NCBI GenBank assembly: GCA_910575245.1
Contig: CAJTEN010000004.1
Span: 1 to 64,000, forward strand
Length of the DNA: 64,000 nucleotides
Reading direction: 5' to 3'
Source: Clostridia bacterium
GTDB taxonomy: Bacteria > Bacillota > Clostridia > Lachnospirales > Lachnospiraceae
In this document: piece after piece, positions 17,193 to 26,747 of the stretch
How the letters are laid out: each line of letters starts with the position of its first letter
How positions within the stretch are numbered: position 1 is the stretch's first letter
The notes under the pieces: generated by a model
What the model saw: only the letters and a program-made list of their open reading frames with translations
Database searches by the model: none
What the model was told of the DNA's origin: nothing
Program-made: the position numbers and the translations under genes

Positions 17193-19778
17193 ATGAACCT
17201 GACGAAATTTACACAGAAATCCATGCAGGCAGTGCAACAGTGCGAGAAACTGGCTTATGAATACGGAAATCAGGAGATTGAACAAGAACACTTGCTCTAC
17301 AGCCTGCTGACCATTGATGATAGTCTGATTCTGAAACTGGTTGAAAAGATGGAGATCCAGAAGGAATACTTTGTAAATCGTGTGGAGCAGGGACTTAACA
17401 AGAGAACGAAGGTGCAGGGAGGACAGATCTACATCGGCCAGGACCTGAATAAAGTTCTGGTCAGTGCGGAGGATGAAGCCAAAGCACTTAGCGATGAGTA
17501 TGTGTCCGTGGAGCATTTGTTCATGGCCATGTTGAAGCACCCGAATAAGGAAGTGAAAGAAATCTTCCGGGAGTTCGGTATCACAAGAGAGCGCTTCCTG
17601 CAGGCATTGTCCACAGTACGGGGCAATCAGAGAGTTACCTCCGATAACCCGGAGGCAACCTATGATACACTGGAGAAATACGGACAGGATCTTGTGGAAA
17701 AGGCGAGAAGCCAGAAGCTGGATCCGGTAATCGGCAGGGACAATGAGATCCGTAATGTGATCCGTATTCTTTCCCGTAAGACGAAGAACAATCCGGTGCT
17801 GATCGGTGAGCCTGGTGTGGGTAAGACGGCGGTTGCTGAAGGGCTGGCGCAGCGTATTGTCAGAGGAGATGTGCCGGAGGGATTGAAGGATAAGAAGATC
17901 TTTGCACTGGATATGGGAGCTCTGGTGGCCGGTGCGAAGTACCGCGGTGAGTTTGAGGAGCGTTTGAAGGCGGTTCTGGATGATGTGAAGAACAGCGATG
18001 GACAGATCATTCTCTTTATCGATGAGCTGCATACGATCGTGGGTGCGGGCAAGACAGACGGAGCCATGGATGCCGGCAATATGCTCAAGCCCATGCTGGC
18101 AAGGGGAGAACTGCACTGTATCGGTGCAACCACATTAGATGAATACCGCCAGTATATTGAGAAGGATGCCGCGTTGGAGAGACGCTTCCAGCCTGTTATG
18201 GTGGATGAGCCGACGGTGGAAGATACCATTTCCATTCTGCGTGGATTAAAAGAGCGCTATGAGGTGTTCCATGGCGTGAAAATTATGGATAATGCGCTGG
18301 TAAGTGCGGCGGTATTGTCGAACCGCTATATTTCTGACAGATTTCTGCCGGATAAGGCAATCGATCTGGTGGATGAGGCCTGTGCGTTGATTAAGACGGA
18401 ACTGGATTCCATGCCCACAGAGCTGGATGAACTTCGCCGCAGGGTGATGCAGCTGGAAATTGAAGAGACGGCGCTGAAGAGGGAAGACGATCATCTGAGT
18501 AAAGAACGGCTTGCCAATCTGCAGCGGGAACTTGCCGAATTGAAAGAAGAACTGAACAATCGTATGGCACAATGGGAGAATGAGAAGGCTTCCGTGGAAA
18601 AACTTTCCAAAATGCGTGAAGAGATTGACGAGATCAATAATCAGATTCAGATAGCACAGCGTGAAGGCGATTATGAGAAAGCTGCCGAACTCAGCTATGG
18701 CAGGCTGCCTGCATTAAAACAGCAGCTTGAGATAGAAGAGGAACAAGTGAAACAGAAGGATCTTTCACTGGTGCATGAGAGTGTGTCCGATGAGGAGATT
18801 GCCAGGATCATTTCCCGCTGGACCGGAATTCCGGTATCCAAGCTGACTGAAAGTGAACGGAACAAGACACTGCATCTGGATGATGAACTGCATAAGCGGG
18901 TGATCGGGCAGGATGAGGGCGTGACGAAAGTGACAGAGGCTATTATCCGTTCCAAAGCAGGGATCAAGGATCCGACCAAACCTATAGGTTCCTTCCTGTT
19001 CCTGGGGCCAACTGGAGTGGGCAAGACAGAATTGGCTAAAGCGCTGGCAGCTTCGCTGTTTGATGACGAGACGAATATGGTTCGTATTGATATGAGTGAG
19101 TATATGGAGAAATATTCTGTCTCCAGACTGATCGGGGCGCCTCCCGGATATGTAGGATATGAGGAAGGCGGTCAGCTGACAGAGGCAGTCAGAAGGAAAC
19201 CATACTCAGTGGTCTTGTTTGACGAGATAGAGAAGGCTCATCCTGATGTATTTAATGTGCTGCTGCAGGTACTGGATGACGGACGCATCACAGACTCCCA
19301 GGGCAGGACGGTTGACTTCAAGAATACTATACTGATCATGACCTCCAATATCGGCGCTAATTATCTGCTGGACGGTATCGATGCACAGGGAGCAGTTACG
19401 GAGGAAGCGGAGCGAATGGTCATGAACGATTTAAGAAACCATTTCCGGCCTGAATTCCTGAACCGTCTGGATGAAACGATTCTCTTCAAACCATTGACGA
19501 AGGGAAATATCGGCGGCATTATCCGTCTCATTGTAAATGACCTGAACAGAAGACTTGCAGACAGAGAACTGTGCATTGAACTGACATCAGAAGCAGAGCA
19601 GTATATTGTAGAGAACGCGTATGACCCGGTCTACGGGGCCAGACCACTGAAGCGTTACATTCAGAAATATGTTGAAACATTATCTGCGAGATTGATCTTA
19701 GAGGATAAGGTCAGCAGCAAGGATACGATTCTGATTACGGTAAAAGACGGAAAGCTGGCAGCAGAACGGAAGGCATAG
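17193..19778 (+). CDS. clpB: ClpB disaggregase
   Basis: 861 residues from ATG 17193 (AAAGGAGGG RBS), the usual ClpB length. Order: Clp N domain (about 1-140, two repeats), first AAA+ module with Walker [10 protein letters not shown] near 205 and Walker [11 protein letters not shown], coiled-coil middle domain (about 400-520, [15 protein letters not shown] to [17 protein letters not shown]), and second AAA+ module with GPTGVGKTE near 604 and [13 protein letters not shown]. The middle domain separates ClpB from ClpA and ClpX; no ClpP-binding loop was noted. It rescues aggregated proteins together with DnaK. Controlled by the CIRCE promoter upstream; monocistronic, with a strong terminator behind it. 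Confidence 0.97.
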   Translation: MNLTKFTQKSMQAVQQCEKLAYEYGNQEIEQEHLLYSLLTIDDSLILKLVEKMEIQKEYFVNRVEQGLNKRTKVQGGQIYIGQDLNKVLVSAEDEAKALSDEYVSVEHLFMAMLKHPNKEVKEIFREFGITRERFLQALSTVRGNQRVTSDNPEATYDTLEKYGQDLVEKARSQKLDPVIGRDNEIRNVIRILSRKTKNNPVLIGEPGVGKTAVAEGLAQRIVRGDVPEGLKDKKIFALDMGALVAGAKYRGEFEERLKAVLDDVKNSDGQIILFIDELHTIVGAGKTDGAMDAGNMLKPMLARGELHCIGATTLDEYRQYIEKDAALERRFQPVMVDEPTVEDTISILRGLKERYEVFHGVKIMDNALVSAAVLSNRYISDRFLPDKAIDLVDEACALIKTELDSMPTELDELRRRVMQLEIEETALKREDDHLSKERLANLQRELAELKEELNNRMAQWENEKASVEKLSKMREEIDEINNQIQIAQREGDYEKAAELSYGRLPALKQQLEIEEEQVKQKDLSLVHESVSDEEIARIISRWTGIPVSKLTESERNKTLHLDDELHKRVIGQDEGVTKVTEAIIRSKAGIKDPTKPIGSFLFLGPTGVGKTELAKALAASLFDDETNMVRIDMSEYMEKYSVSRLIGAPPGYVGYEEGGQLTEAVRRKPYSVVLFDEIEKAHPDVFNVLLQVLDDGRITDSQGRTVDFKNTILIMTSNIGANYLLDGIDAQGAVTEEAERMVMNDLRNHFRPEFLNRLDETILFKPLTKGNIGGIIRLIVNDLNRRLADRELCIELTSEAEQYIVENAYDPVYGARPLKRYIQKYVETLSARLILEDKVSSKDTILITVKDGKLAAERKA

Positions 19779-19809
19779 TATCACAATAATTAACGACATA
19801 ACAGATCGT

Positions 19810-19851
19810 AAAAGGCTTCTCTGAGACATTGTGTTTCAGAGAAGCCTTTTT
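19810..19851 (+). terminator. intrinsic terminator of clpB
   Basis: A 15-bp perfect stem (AAAAGGCTTCTCTGA/TCAGAGAAGCCTTTT) with a 12-base loop and flanking A/T runs; it can work in both directions. The 250 bases to the next gene hold no other recognised signal. Confidence 0.9.
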
Positions 19852-20104
19852 ACTTTCAGAGAGAAGAGACTGGAAAAGGAATAAAATAACATATGATTCT
19901 TATGTGTTAAGGAGATTATAAATTCGATTGTAGAGTACAGAGAGAATATGTGGTACAATTAAAAACAGTAATAATGTGAGAAGGGAGGAATGGAAAGTGT
20001 GCGTAAGTGAATCAATTATGAAGGAAATCATGCAAAATTGAAAATAAATGGAATCAAAATATAAATAACAATAGATATATATGTACTGAAAAGGAGAAGA
20101 TAAA

Positions 20105-21238
20105 ATGAAATATCCGAAATTTTTACAGGAAAAGGGAACGATTGCGTTCGTGGCGCCATCATTCGGATGTGCAATCGAACCATATAAAAGTGGATTTGAG
20201 AACGCCCGGAAAAAGTGGACAAAAGCAGGATTTACACTGGAACTTGGGCCGAATTGTTATGCCTCCGACGGCGTGGGGATCAGCAGTACACCAAAGAAAT
20301 GCGGAGAAGAGCTGACAGAGTATTACTGTAACACAACGAGTGATTGCATAATTTCTTGCGGCGGCGGAGAACTAATGTGTGAAATTCTTGACTATGTAAA
20401 CTTTGAGAAAATCAAAAACATGCCGGGCAAGTGGTATATGGGCTATTCAGACAATACAAATATGACGTTTTTACTGGCAACATTGTGTGATACAGCTGCT
20501 ATTTATGGCCCCTGTGCGGCTTCTTTCGGTATGGAACCGTGGCATGTTTCCCTGGAAGACGCTATGCTTCTTCTGCAGGGGAAGAAACTCAGTATGCAGG
20601 GATATGATAAATGGGAGAGAGAGTCATTAAAGGATGAAGAACATCCCTGTGTGCCGTATAATCTTACGGAAACGTCTGTTATAAAATATATTCTGCCGGA
20701 TGGCAGGACAAATATAGAGAGCCTTGCTGCGGATCCGCATAATCTTATGGCAGGCAAGAGTGGAACGGATGGGGAGACGAAGGAAAATAACGGAATATAT
20801 GAAACGTATGTTATTGATTGTACGGGCAGACTTTTAGGCGGATGCATGGATTGCCTGGTGAATTTGACCGGCACGAAGTATGATAAGGTTACGGAATTTA
20901 CAGAGAGATATAAAGAAGACGGTATTTTGTGGTTCCTGGAACCTTGTGATCTGAATCTGATGAGTATCAGGCGTGCTATGTGGCAGATGGAGCATGCCGG
21001 CTGGTTTAAGTACTGCAAGGGATTTCTGATTGGCAGACCGCGCGTCGGCATGGGTGAAATGGAATTTGGCATTGACCATTATCAGGCTGTTTATGAGATG
21101 TTGAGAAAATATCATGTGCCTGTAATGATGGATGTGGATATCGGACATCTTCCGCCTATGATGCCTCTGATCTGCGGCAGTGTGGCGAGAGTGGTCAGTG
21201 ACGGAAATACATACAGCGTTGAAATGAAGCTGATTTAA
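20105..21238 (+). CDS. LD-carboxypeptidase / MccF-like S66 peptidase
   Basis: 377 residues, start ATG 20105 behind AAAAGGAG. The N-terminal domain has GTIAFVAPSFG and the nucleophile elbow GYSDNT (Ser about 115). The C-terminal domain has the glutamate in WFLEPCD (about 278) and the histidine in DIGHLPPMMPL (about 345), completing the Ser-Glu-His triad of family S66. Members either trim tetrapeptide from murein during recycling or inactivate microcin C-type peptides. No signal peptide, so it acts in the cytoplasm. Which activity applies cannot be decided from sequence. It is followed by DUF4250 with a 90-base gap. Confidence 0.92.
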   Translation: MKYPKFLQEKGTIAFVAPSFGCAIEPYKSGFENARKKWTKAGFTLELGPNCYASDGVGISSTPKKCGEELTEYYCNTTSDCIISCGGGELMCEILDYVNFEKIKNMPGKWYMGYSDNTNMTFLLATLCDTAAIYGPCAASFGMEPWHVSLEDAMLLLQGKKLSMQGYDKWERESLKDEEHPCVPYNLTETSVIKYILPDGRTNIESLAADPHNLMAGKSGTDGETKENNGIYETYVIDCTGRLLGGCMDCLVNLTGTKYDKVTEFTERYKEDGILWFLEPCDLNLMSIRRAMWQMEHAGWFKYCKGFLIGRPRVGMGEMEFGIDHYQAVYEMLRKYHVPVMMDVDIGHLPPMMPLICGSVARVVSDGNTYSVEMKLI

Positions 21239-21327
21239 GGCCGGAGAATAAGATACAGAGATAAAATAAAATAGCAAATGTGATATAAATATCGGACCAG
21301 ATTGCAAATAGGAAAGGATGATGGACT

Positions 21328-21501
21328 ATGATACCGAAAGACCCTGTTATGTTACTTAGCTTTATTAACCTGAAACTGCGCGATTTCTATGGAAGTCTGG
21401 ATGCTCTCTGTGATGATCTGGATGCAGACAGAATGGAGATAGAGGCTAAACTGGCTACAATTGACTATCATTATGACAGTGAAAAAAATCAGTTTGTCTG
21501 A
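21328..21501 (+). CDS. DUF4250 small protein
   Basis: 57 residues from ATG 21328 (AGGAAAGG upstream). The sequence MIPKDPVMLLSFINLKLRDF ... LDALCDDLDAD ... IDYHYDSEKNQFV matches DUF4250, a conserved short protein of Clostridia with no known role. It is not exported and is probably a small helical protein. Its 3' end lies within possible upstream starts of the ASKHA gene, so the two may be co-translated. Confidence 0.85.
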   Translation: MIPKDPVMLLSFINLKLRDFYGSLDALCDDLDADRMEIEAKLATIDYHYDSEKNQFV

Positions 21502-21523
21502 CAAGGGGGAGTTGGTTCGGACA

Positions 21524-23077
21524 GTGAAAAAAGAGATTAAAATCACAATTGTTTTGGATGACGATAAACCAAATACCATCACAAAGGATGAAAAAGAAAC
21601 ATTTGTAATTGTGACACATGATTTTTCGGCGACACTTATGTCAACTTTACTGAAAAACGAACTGATAGACGGTAGTTTTTGTGGAGGAAGAGGAGATTGC
21701 GGAAGGTGTAGGGTGCAGTTCCTGAAAGGTGCGACAATGCCGACAGCTTTGGAGCGGAATGTAATGTCTGCGGATGAACTAAGGCAGGGATATCGGTTGG
21801 CATGTCTGGCAAGGCCGAAAGACGATTGTGTCATCAAGCTGGCATTGACAGGAGAGAAAAATGCTGCAATTATTACTGATATGATATATGTGGCACAAGA
21901 AGATGACCAAATAAGTCAACACAACGAAGGTACTGTAAAACGAACAACAACTGTTTTAAATACGGGTGTTTTTGATATGGATGAAACGATTATCGCGGTT
22001 GATCTCGGCACCACTACCATTGCCATGCAGCTTATGGAAATCGGTACAGGACATATCATAGATACATACTGCGAAATGAATCCCCAGCGATGTTACGGCA
22101 GCGATGTTCTGTCGCGTATCAAGGCATCCTGTGAAGGACAGCGTGAAGCACTGCAGCAGCTGGTAGTTAAAGTTCTGAAGCGGGGAGTGGACCGGTTCAG
22201 GATGAAATCATGCCATATCAGCTGTATGTGCATTGCAGGCAACACAACAATGGAGCATCTTCTGATGGGATATGATGTGTTATCTTTAGGAAAAAGCCCT
22301 TTTACCCCGGTGGAACTCGGATTGCAGGAATATCAATCGGCAGATTGGGAGTTTCCAGTATGGGTAACACCTGGTATCAGTACCTTTGTCGGCGGAGATA
22401 TCGTAGCGGGTCTGTACGCGCTGAATATGCTTCCAGAAGGAACTGCATCGCAGGTCAGGATGCTGATTGATTTGGGAACTAACGGTGAGATGGCTATAAC
22501 GGATGGTATTGAAATGGTTGTAACAGCGACGGCGGCAGGACCGGCATTTGAAGGGGGAGCGGGAGCAGGAATCATAGGCAGCGATATGATTGCCAATGTT
22601 GCCGCGTTGCTGCAGCGAGGTGTCCTGGATGAAACCGGATTATTAGAGGAGCCTTATTTTACAAAGGGAATCATGGTAGGAGAACCGCCGGTCCATATGA
22701 ATAATAAGGATATCAGAGACCTGCAGATGGCCAAGGCTGCGGTGCGCGCCGGAGTGGAGATTCTATGGAAGAAGCTGGGATGTCCGGAAATCGGCCGGGT
22801 TTATCTTGCCGGTGGATTCGGTTATTATTTGGATGTGGAAGCTGCTTTTCAGATCGGTTTGCTGCCGGAGCATATGAGGGGCAAGGTATCCGCAGCAGGA
22901 AATACATCTTTAGCGGGAGCATATCGTATCGGGTGTGATTTATTACAGAAGAGAACAGAGAAAGCGATATTGGAACAGAGACTTTCGTCTATTGCCAGTA
23001 TAAACCTTGCCAGACAGGAGGAATTTGAAAGATTGTATGTGAAGCATATGGATTTATCTGGTGGTTTTTCGGTCTGA
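21524..23077 (+). CDS. ferredoxin-ASKHA protein (DUF4445), corrinoid-protein activator type
   Basis: About 517 residues if started at GTG 21524 behind AAGGGGGAG; in-frame TTG 21512 and ATG 21473 are alternatives, the latter overlapping DUF4250. N-terminal [2Fe-2S] ferredoxin: C-x5-C-x2-C in FCGGRGDCGRC and a fourth cysteine in YRLACLA. The following DUF4445/ASKHA ATPase domain has phosphate-1 motif VDLGTTTIAMQL (about 159), CIAGNTTMEHL, LIDLGTNGEM, GPAFEGGAGAGI and VYLAGGFGYYLDVE. This is the architecture of RACo-like proteins, which reductively reactivate corrinoid proteins of methyl transfer with ATP. No corrinoid protein or methyltransferase gene lies nearby, so the partner is encoded elsewhere. 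Orphan activators of this sort are frequent in Lachnospiraceae. Confidence 0.88.
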   Translation: MKKEIKITIVLDDDKPNTITKDEKETFVIVTHDFSATLMSTLLKNELIDGSFCGGRGDCGRCRVQFLKGATMPTALERNVMSADELRQGYRLACLARPKDDCVIKLALTGEKNAAIITDMIYVAQEDDQISQHNEGTVKRTTTVLNTGVFDMDETIIAVDLGTTTIAMQLMEIGTGHIIDTYCEMNPQRCYGSDVLSRIKASCEGQREALQQLVVKVLKRGVDRFRMKSCHISCMCIAGNTTMEHLLMGYDVLSLGKSPFTPVELGLQEYQSADWEFPVWVTPGISTFVGGDIVAGLYALNMLPEGTASQVRMLIDLGTNGEMAITDGIEMVVTATAAGPAFEGGAGAGIIGSDMIANVAALLQRGVLDETGLLEEPYFTKGIMVGEPPVHMNNKDIRDLQMAKAAVRAGVEILWKKLGCPEIGRVYLAGGFGYYLDVEAAFQIGLLPEHMRGKVSAAGNTSLAGAYRIGCDLLQKRTEKAILEQRLSSIASINLARQEEFERLYVKHMDLSGGFSV

Positions 23078-23161
23078 CGGATTTTGCATATTGATTATAA
23101 TATGTTTATAGATGGCTGATGGCCGGAGGATACCTGGCCGTTGCCATAGGGAATTGAAAAT

Positions 23162-23197
23162 AGCGCTTTCTGTTTCAGAGTGAGGGCGCTTTTTTTG
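23162..23197 (+). terminator. intrinsic terminator after the ASKHA gene
   Basis: AGCGCTTTC pairs with GAGGGCGCT (two G-U pairs), followed by seven T. Confidence 0.7.
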
Positions 23198-23330
23198 CGA
23201 CATGTAAATAACAAGAGTTACCATTGCGCAAAGCATGGCTACAAACCGGATCAAGCCCGAATACGGTGTAAGACAGGTAAGAGGTAATGCCATTTAAGGC
23301 ATTTAGGGGAGCAAGGCATGTATTTCACAG

Positions 23331-23395
23331 GATTAAGATTTCTTTAAGGTTTCTTCTGCTTTTACTTAAGCTACAGATGATATCCTTAATATACT
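23331..23395 (+). promoter_or_regulatory. promoter with phased TTAAG boxes before the DUF975/two-component operon
   Basis: ATTAAG, TTTAAG and CTTAAG begin at 23332, 23343 and 23365, that is 11 and 22 bases apart, one and two helix turns. A -10 box TATACT follows at 23390-23395. Spaced direct repeats like this are typical OmpR/PhoB-family regulator sites, and the operon downstream encodes such a regulator. Autoregulation is inferred. The rest of the 420-base gap (23078-23500) shows nothing recognised besides the terminator above. Confidence 0.5.
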
Positions 23396-23500
23396 ATAAG
23401 AACCGAAGGGTTTCATAATGCATAGGATCATGCGGCTGTCATTTGGGAGTACCCTAAGAATGCATATCGTAACATATGTAATGAGAAGGAGAAATGAATT

Positions 23501-24400
23501 ATGTGGACGAGAAAAGAGTTGAAGCAGCAGGCAATAGATGCCCTGCAGAGGAATTATTGGCGTATTGTACTTGTGGCGCTGACCCTGTTAGTGCTGGGAA
23601 ATAATAATGTTCTGGGGAGTACATCTTACTCTGCGGTGGGAACGGTGGGTACAGTGCCTGTAGACGAAACAGGGGTACCGGATACAGGAGGGGATACGCT
23701 GATGGATATAATCGGGAGTGAAATTTCTGCGATGGACATTGCTATAACGTCTATGGATTCTTTGATAGCTGCAGCGGAGAGCTCCGTAAAAGATTTGGGG
23801 AGAGCAGAAGTTATTATAACTGGCGTTATCATATTTCTGATCTGCATGGCGATAGTGATTGCCATGTTTGCATTAATGGTTGCTTTTGTTGCGTTTCTGT
23901 TCAATCCTTTTGCTGTTGGAGCACAGAGATTTATGCTCAAGAGTATTGACGGCAGGGCGGAAGTAAAAGAAATGGCCTATGCTTTTGACCATTCCTATAA
24001 AAATATAGTAAAGACTATGTTCCATACGCAGCTTTCTGTTTTTCTGTGGTCGCTGTTATTTTTGATACCAGGTCTGTATAAGAAATATCAGTACCGAATG
24101 GTTGAATATATATTGGCCGAGTATCCGGATATATATTATAAGGATGCTATGCAATTGAGCAAAGAGATGATGGAGGGTGAGAAATGGCATGCTCTCGTAT
24201 TGGACCTTTCCTTTATTTTATGGGAGCTGGTCAGTGTGATGACCTGCGGGCTGGTACATGTTCTGTTTGTAGCCCCTTATCAGTATCTGACGAATGCGGC
24301 ATTATACCGCAGGCTCTGTGCATTGCGCGGCCAGCAGGAAAGTGGCAGGGTTAACTCTAAGAGAAGAAAACAGAAAGCGGGTATGGATAATGAAATATAG
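23501..24400 (+). CDS. DUF975 membrane protein
   Basis: 299 residues starting ATG 23501 behind GAAGGAG. The opening MWTRKELKQQAIDALQRNYWRIV is the DUF975 signature. It is followed by hydrophobic segments at about 23-35, 107-145, 180-197 and 227-252 and the conserved FNPFAVGAQRFML and LIPGLYKKYQYRMVEYILAEYPDI. An insert of about 60 polar residues after the first helix is unusual in length. Function unknown in the family; often linked to envelope or stress genes. Its end overlaps the response regulator by 11 bases, so it is part of that operon. Confidence 0.88.
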   Translation: MWTRKELKQQAIDALQRNYWRIVLVALTLLVLGNNNVLGSTSYSAVGTVGTVPVDETGVPDTGGDTLMDIIGSEISAMDIAITSMDSLIAAAESSVKDLGRAEVIITGVIIFLICMAIVIAMFALMVAFVAFLFNPFAVGAQRFMLKSIDGRAEVKEMAYAFDHSYKNIVKTMFHTQLSVFLWSLLFLIPGLYKKYQYRMVEYILAEYPDIYYKDAMQLSKEMMEGEKWHALVLDLSFILWELVSVMTCGLVHVLFVAPYQYLTNAALYRRLCALRGQQESGRVNSKRRKQKAGMDNEI

Positions 24401-25154
24401 AATACTGGTAGCAGACGATGAGGCGGAAATAAGGGATTTTCTGCGTTTATATTTGGAAAAAGACGGTTATGAGGTACTGGAAGCATCGGACGGTATGGAA
24501 GCACTTGAAAAAGTGAAGAAAGAAAGCCCGGATTTGTTAATCCTTGATATCATGATGCCTGGATTAGATGGATACCGTGTGTTACGAAATATTAGAGAAA
24601 GCAGCAACATACCGGTCATTATGCTGTCGGCAAAGGGGAGTAATGCTGATAAAATACTGGGCTTGGATCTGGGTGCGGATGATTATATCACGAAACCCTT
24701 TGAGCCACTGGAGGCAATAGCAAGGGTTAATTCCAATATACGGAGATTCTATGCCCTGGGGGCAGGCGCTGACAGCCGGAAGACGGTAAAGGAGCTTCGG
24801 GTGGGGGATTTGTGCCTTGACTCGGATGCCTGTCTGGTATATCGGGATGGCGAAATGATTGAGCTGACTTCCATAGAGTTCAGGATCCTGAAGCTGTTCA
24901 TGGAAGAGCCGGGGAAGGTGTTTACGAAGCAGCAGATTTATGAACAGGCCTGGGGGGATGAATATATGATGTCCGACAACAGTGTTATGGTAGGTATTTC
25001 CAAGCTGCGGGCGAAGCTGGAGCATGACGGGCAGGACTATATTAAAACAATACGCGGACTGGGGTATCGTCTCGAGAAGTGTGTTGCCGGGCGGCAGGAG
25101 GAAAGGAAGAGGACAGCAGGAGAGGATACAAGGTCAGATGGGAAACAGCAGTAA
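24390..25154 (+). CDS. OmpR/PhoB-family response regulator (VanR-like)
   Basis: 254 residues from ATG 24390. Receiver domain: acidic pocket ADDEAE, phosphorylation site LLILDIMMPG (Asp about 52), and K in DDYITKPFEP. Winged-helix DNA-binding domain: about 130-227 (LTSIEFRILKLFMEEPGKVFTKQQIY, VGISKLRAKLE, IKTIRGLGYRLE). The C-terminus carries a 27-residue charged extension (RQEERKRTAGED...), longer than usual. It overlaps DUF975 by 11 bases upstream and the kinase by 17 bases downstream. Likely target: the TTAAG boxes before the operon. Confidence 0.95.
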   Translation: MKYRILVADDEAEIRDFLRLYLEKDGYEVLEASDGMEALEKVKKESPDLLILDIMMPGLDGYRVLRNIRESSNIPVIMLSAKGSNADKILGLDLGADDYITKPFEPLEAIARVNSNIRRFYALGAGADSRKTVKELRVGDLCLDSDACLVYRDGEMIELTSIEFRILKLFMEEPGKVFTKQQIYEQAWGDEYMMSDNSVMVGISKLRAKLEHDGQDYIKTIRGLGYRLEKCVAGRQEERKRTAGEDTRSDGKQQ

Positions 25155-26346
25155 AGCAGGGGCGAAGAAATCCCTTAGATGGTTTTTGATCAATCGGTTT
25201 CTGATTATTATGATCTTCATTTATGTCAGTGAAGAAGTAATCGGTATCTTTTATACCAGGCTGCTGACTGGAATTCGGACAATTCTGGAGAATTTGGAAA
25301 TAGCTGTCGTTGGAGGCGAAGATCCGATCTTATTTGCGTTACAAGCGTTATTATATTTTCTGACAACGCTTCTGCCTGGTGGGGTATCGGGGTATGCACA
25401 AGGAATCATCGGTAAGTGGATGGGAAATACGCTGAGAATTGAAGTCACTTCTCCGTTGTTTGTCGGCAAATGGGGGATATTCCTGCGTATTATAGTCATT
25501 GCAGTAGTTCTTTTCCTGTTGATGGTAAGTCTTTTGCCCTGGATGATCGGAGCTGTTTATTATTATTATATAGTGACCCGCAAGGTCAATGAACTGATAG
25601 AAGAAGAGAAAGAGCAGCAGCTTGCTTATGACCGTCAGAGAAATCTTCTGTTATCCGATATTGCCCATGATATCAAGACACCGATTACGACTCTGTGCGG
25701 TTACAGCAAGGCATTGTCCGAAGGGGTGGCAGAGGGAGAGAAAAGGCAGGAGTATATGGAAGCTATTTATGCGAAATCAATGAGGATGAACGAACTGATT
25801 ACGTTGCTTTTTGAATATGTGAAAATGGACAGCAGTGGGTTTGAACTGCACATGGAAGAGACAGACCTGGGAGAACTTCTCAGAGAATGCACGGCAGTTC
25901 AGTATACTGATTTTGAGGAGAAGAAAATTGCTCTGGAGGTAGATATTCCTGACGAGTCCATGACCTGCCGCATGGACAAAGTGCAGATGGCAAGGGCAAT
26001 TACCAACCTTTTGACTAATGCGGTCAGATATGGAAGGGAAGGAGGTAAGGCTCTGGTACGGCTGGAAAATGATACGATTACGGTGGCAGACGATGGTATG
26101 GAAATAGACGAGGAATTTATCAGCCATATCTTTGAGCCCTTCAGCAGAGCGGATAAAGCGCGCAGTACCAATGGCGGCAGCGGGCTGGGACTCAGCATTG
26201 CGTATAAGATTGTGCAAATGCACGGTGGAGAACTGAGCCTGCGGTGTAATTATGGACAGGGATATACGAAGGCCTTTCAAATATGCCTTCAGGAATCTGC
26301 CCATTCCAAGTCATCTGCGGCGAGGGACAGATTCCCTCTTGGCTGA
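25138..26346 (+). CDS. sensor histidine kinase (VanS-like) with repeat-derived tail
   Basis: 402 residues from ATG 25138. Two transmembrane helices (about 15-35 and 118-148) enclose an external loop of about 85 residues. The DHp helix carries the phospho-histidine in DIAHDIKTPITTLCGY (about 180). The ATPase domain shows NLLTNAVRYGREGG (N box), DDGMEIDEEF, FEPFSRADKA and GGSGLGLSIAYKIV. It pairs with the regulator it overlaps. The last 18 residues (ESAHSKSSAARDRFPLG) are encoded by a copy of the dispersed hairpin repeat in reverse orientation, so the native C-terminus has been replaced or extended after YGQGYTKAFQICL. Confidence 0.95.
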   Translation: MGNSSKAGAKKSLRWFLINRFLIIMIFIYVSEEVIGIFYTRLLTGIRTILENLEIAVVGGEDPILFALQALLYFLTTLLPGGVSGYAQGIIGKWMGNTLRIEVTSPLFVGKWGIFLRIIVIAVVLFLLMVSLLPWMIGAVYYYYIVTRKVNELIEEEKEQQLAYDRQRNLLLSDIAHDIKTPITTLCGYSKALSEGVAEGEKRQEYMEAIYAKSMRMNELITLLFEYVKMDSSGFELHMEETDLGELLRECTAVQYTDFEEKKIALEVDIPDESMTCRMDKVQMARAITNLLTNAVRYGREGGKALVRLENDTITVADDGMEIDEEFISHIFEPFSRADKARSTNGGSGLGLSIAYKIVQMHGGELSLRCNYGQGYTKAFQICLQESAHSKSSAARDRFPLG

Positions 26347-26348
26347 AC
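26285..26348 (-). repeat. dispersed hairpin repeat, overlapping the kinase 3' end
   Basis: Read on the minus strand this matches the copies at 32607 and 56769: AATCTGTCCCTCGCCGCAG then GACTTGGAATGGGCAGATT, a stem-loop, flanked by AGTTCAGCC. It supplies the last codons and stop of the histidine kinase. Confidence 0.7.
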
Positions 26349-26363
26349 TACGTGTTCATACGG

Positions 26364-26552
26364 CAATGTCATTTAGTTAAGTCTATACACAGCGTCTGAT
26401 ATGATAGGATTCTCCTTAGGACCGTAGGAAAACGCCGGTACTTAATGAGGTTTTTCACGAATTTAGTACCGCTGCGTTTGGAACCGAGCGAAAGCGCGTC
26501 CTTAGGAGATTCCTATCATGTCAGGCGCGTCCGGCTTAACTTAATGACATTG
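26364..26552. mobile_element. 189-bp MITE-like inverted-repeat element, copy 1
   Basis: Ends in inverted repeats CAATGTCATTTAGTTAAG / CTTAACTTAATGACATTG (one mismatch) and is palindromic along most of its length (GATAGGATTCTCCTTAGGAC against GTCCTTAGGAGATTCCTATC). Copy 2 at 56837-57025 has the same length and differs at about three positions. It is flanked by a perfect 10-bp direct repeat, GTTCATACGG (26354-26363 and 26553-26562), as expected for a target-site duplication. No coding frame inside. It was probably moved by a transposase encoded elsewhere; a 10-bp duplication would fit IS4-like enzymes (inference). Confidence 0.8.
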
Positions 26553-26560
26553 GTTCATAC

Positions 26561-26601
26561 GGACTTTGCAGTAAATGCAAAGCCCTGGACCCAACTGTTA
26601 C
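26561..26601 (-). repeat. dispersed repeat fragment
   Basis: Reverse complement of 56701-56742: a GTAACAGTT end followed by a GCTTTGCATTTACTGCAAAG stem-loop. Together with the reversed copy at 26285 it frames MITE copy 1, so the MITE inserted into an older composite repeat here as at 56.8 kb. The rest of the stretch to 26747 shows no recognised feature. Confidence 0.6.
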
Positions 26602-26747
26602 CTAAGAAGTACACGGTTAACTGAGAAAGTGGTACGGCATGCGAATGACTGATATAGTCAAAAGAGACGCATGGCAATAATGATGACTCTTCACTGTCCA
26701 ATATACATATATATGGTATAGATGCAGAAAGTTCATGGGAAGTGAGG

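Noticed and set aside
16914..18116. 400-codon open frame on the minus strand over the start of clpB
   Set aside because: It is antisense to the highly conserved ClpB reading frame, has no RBS, and its residues (many H, L, Q, I) are those expected from reversed codons.
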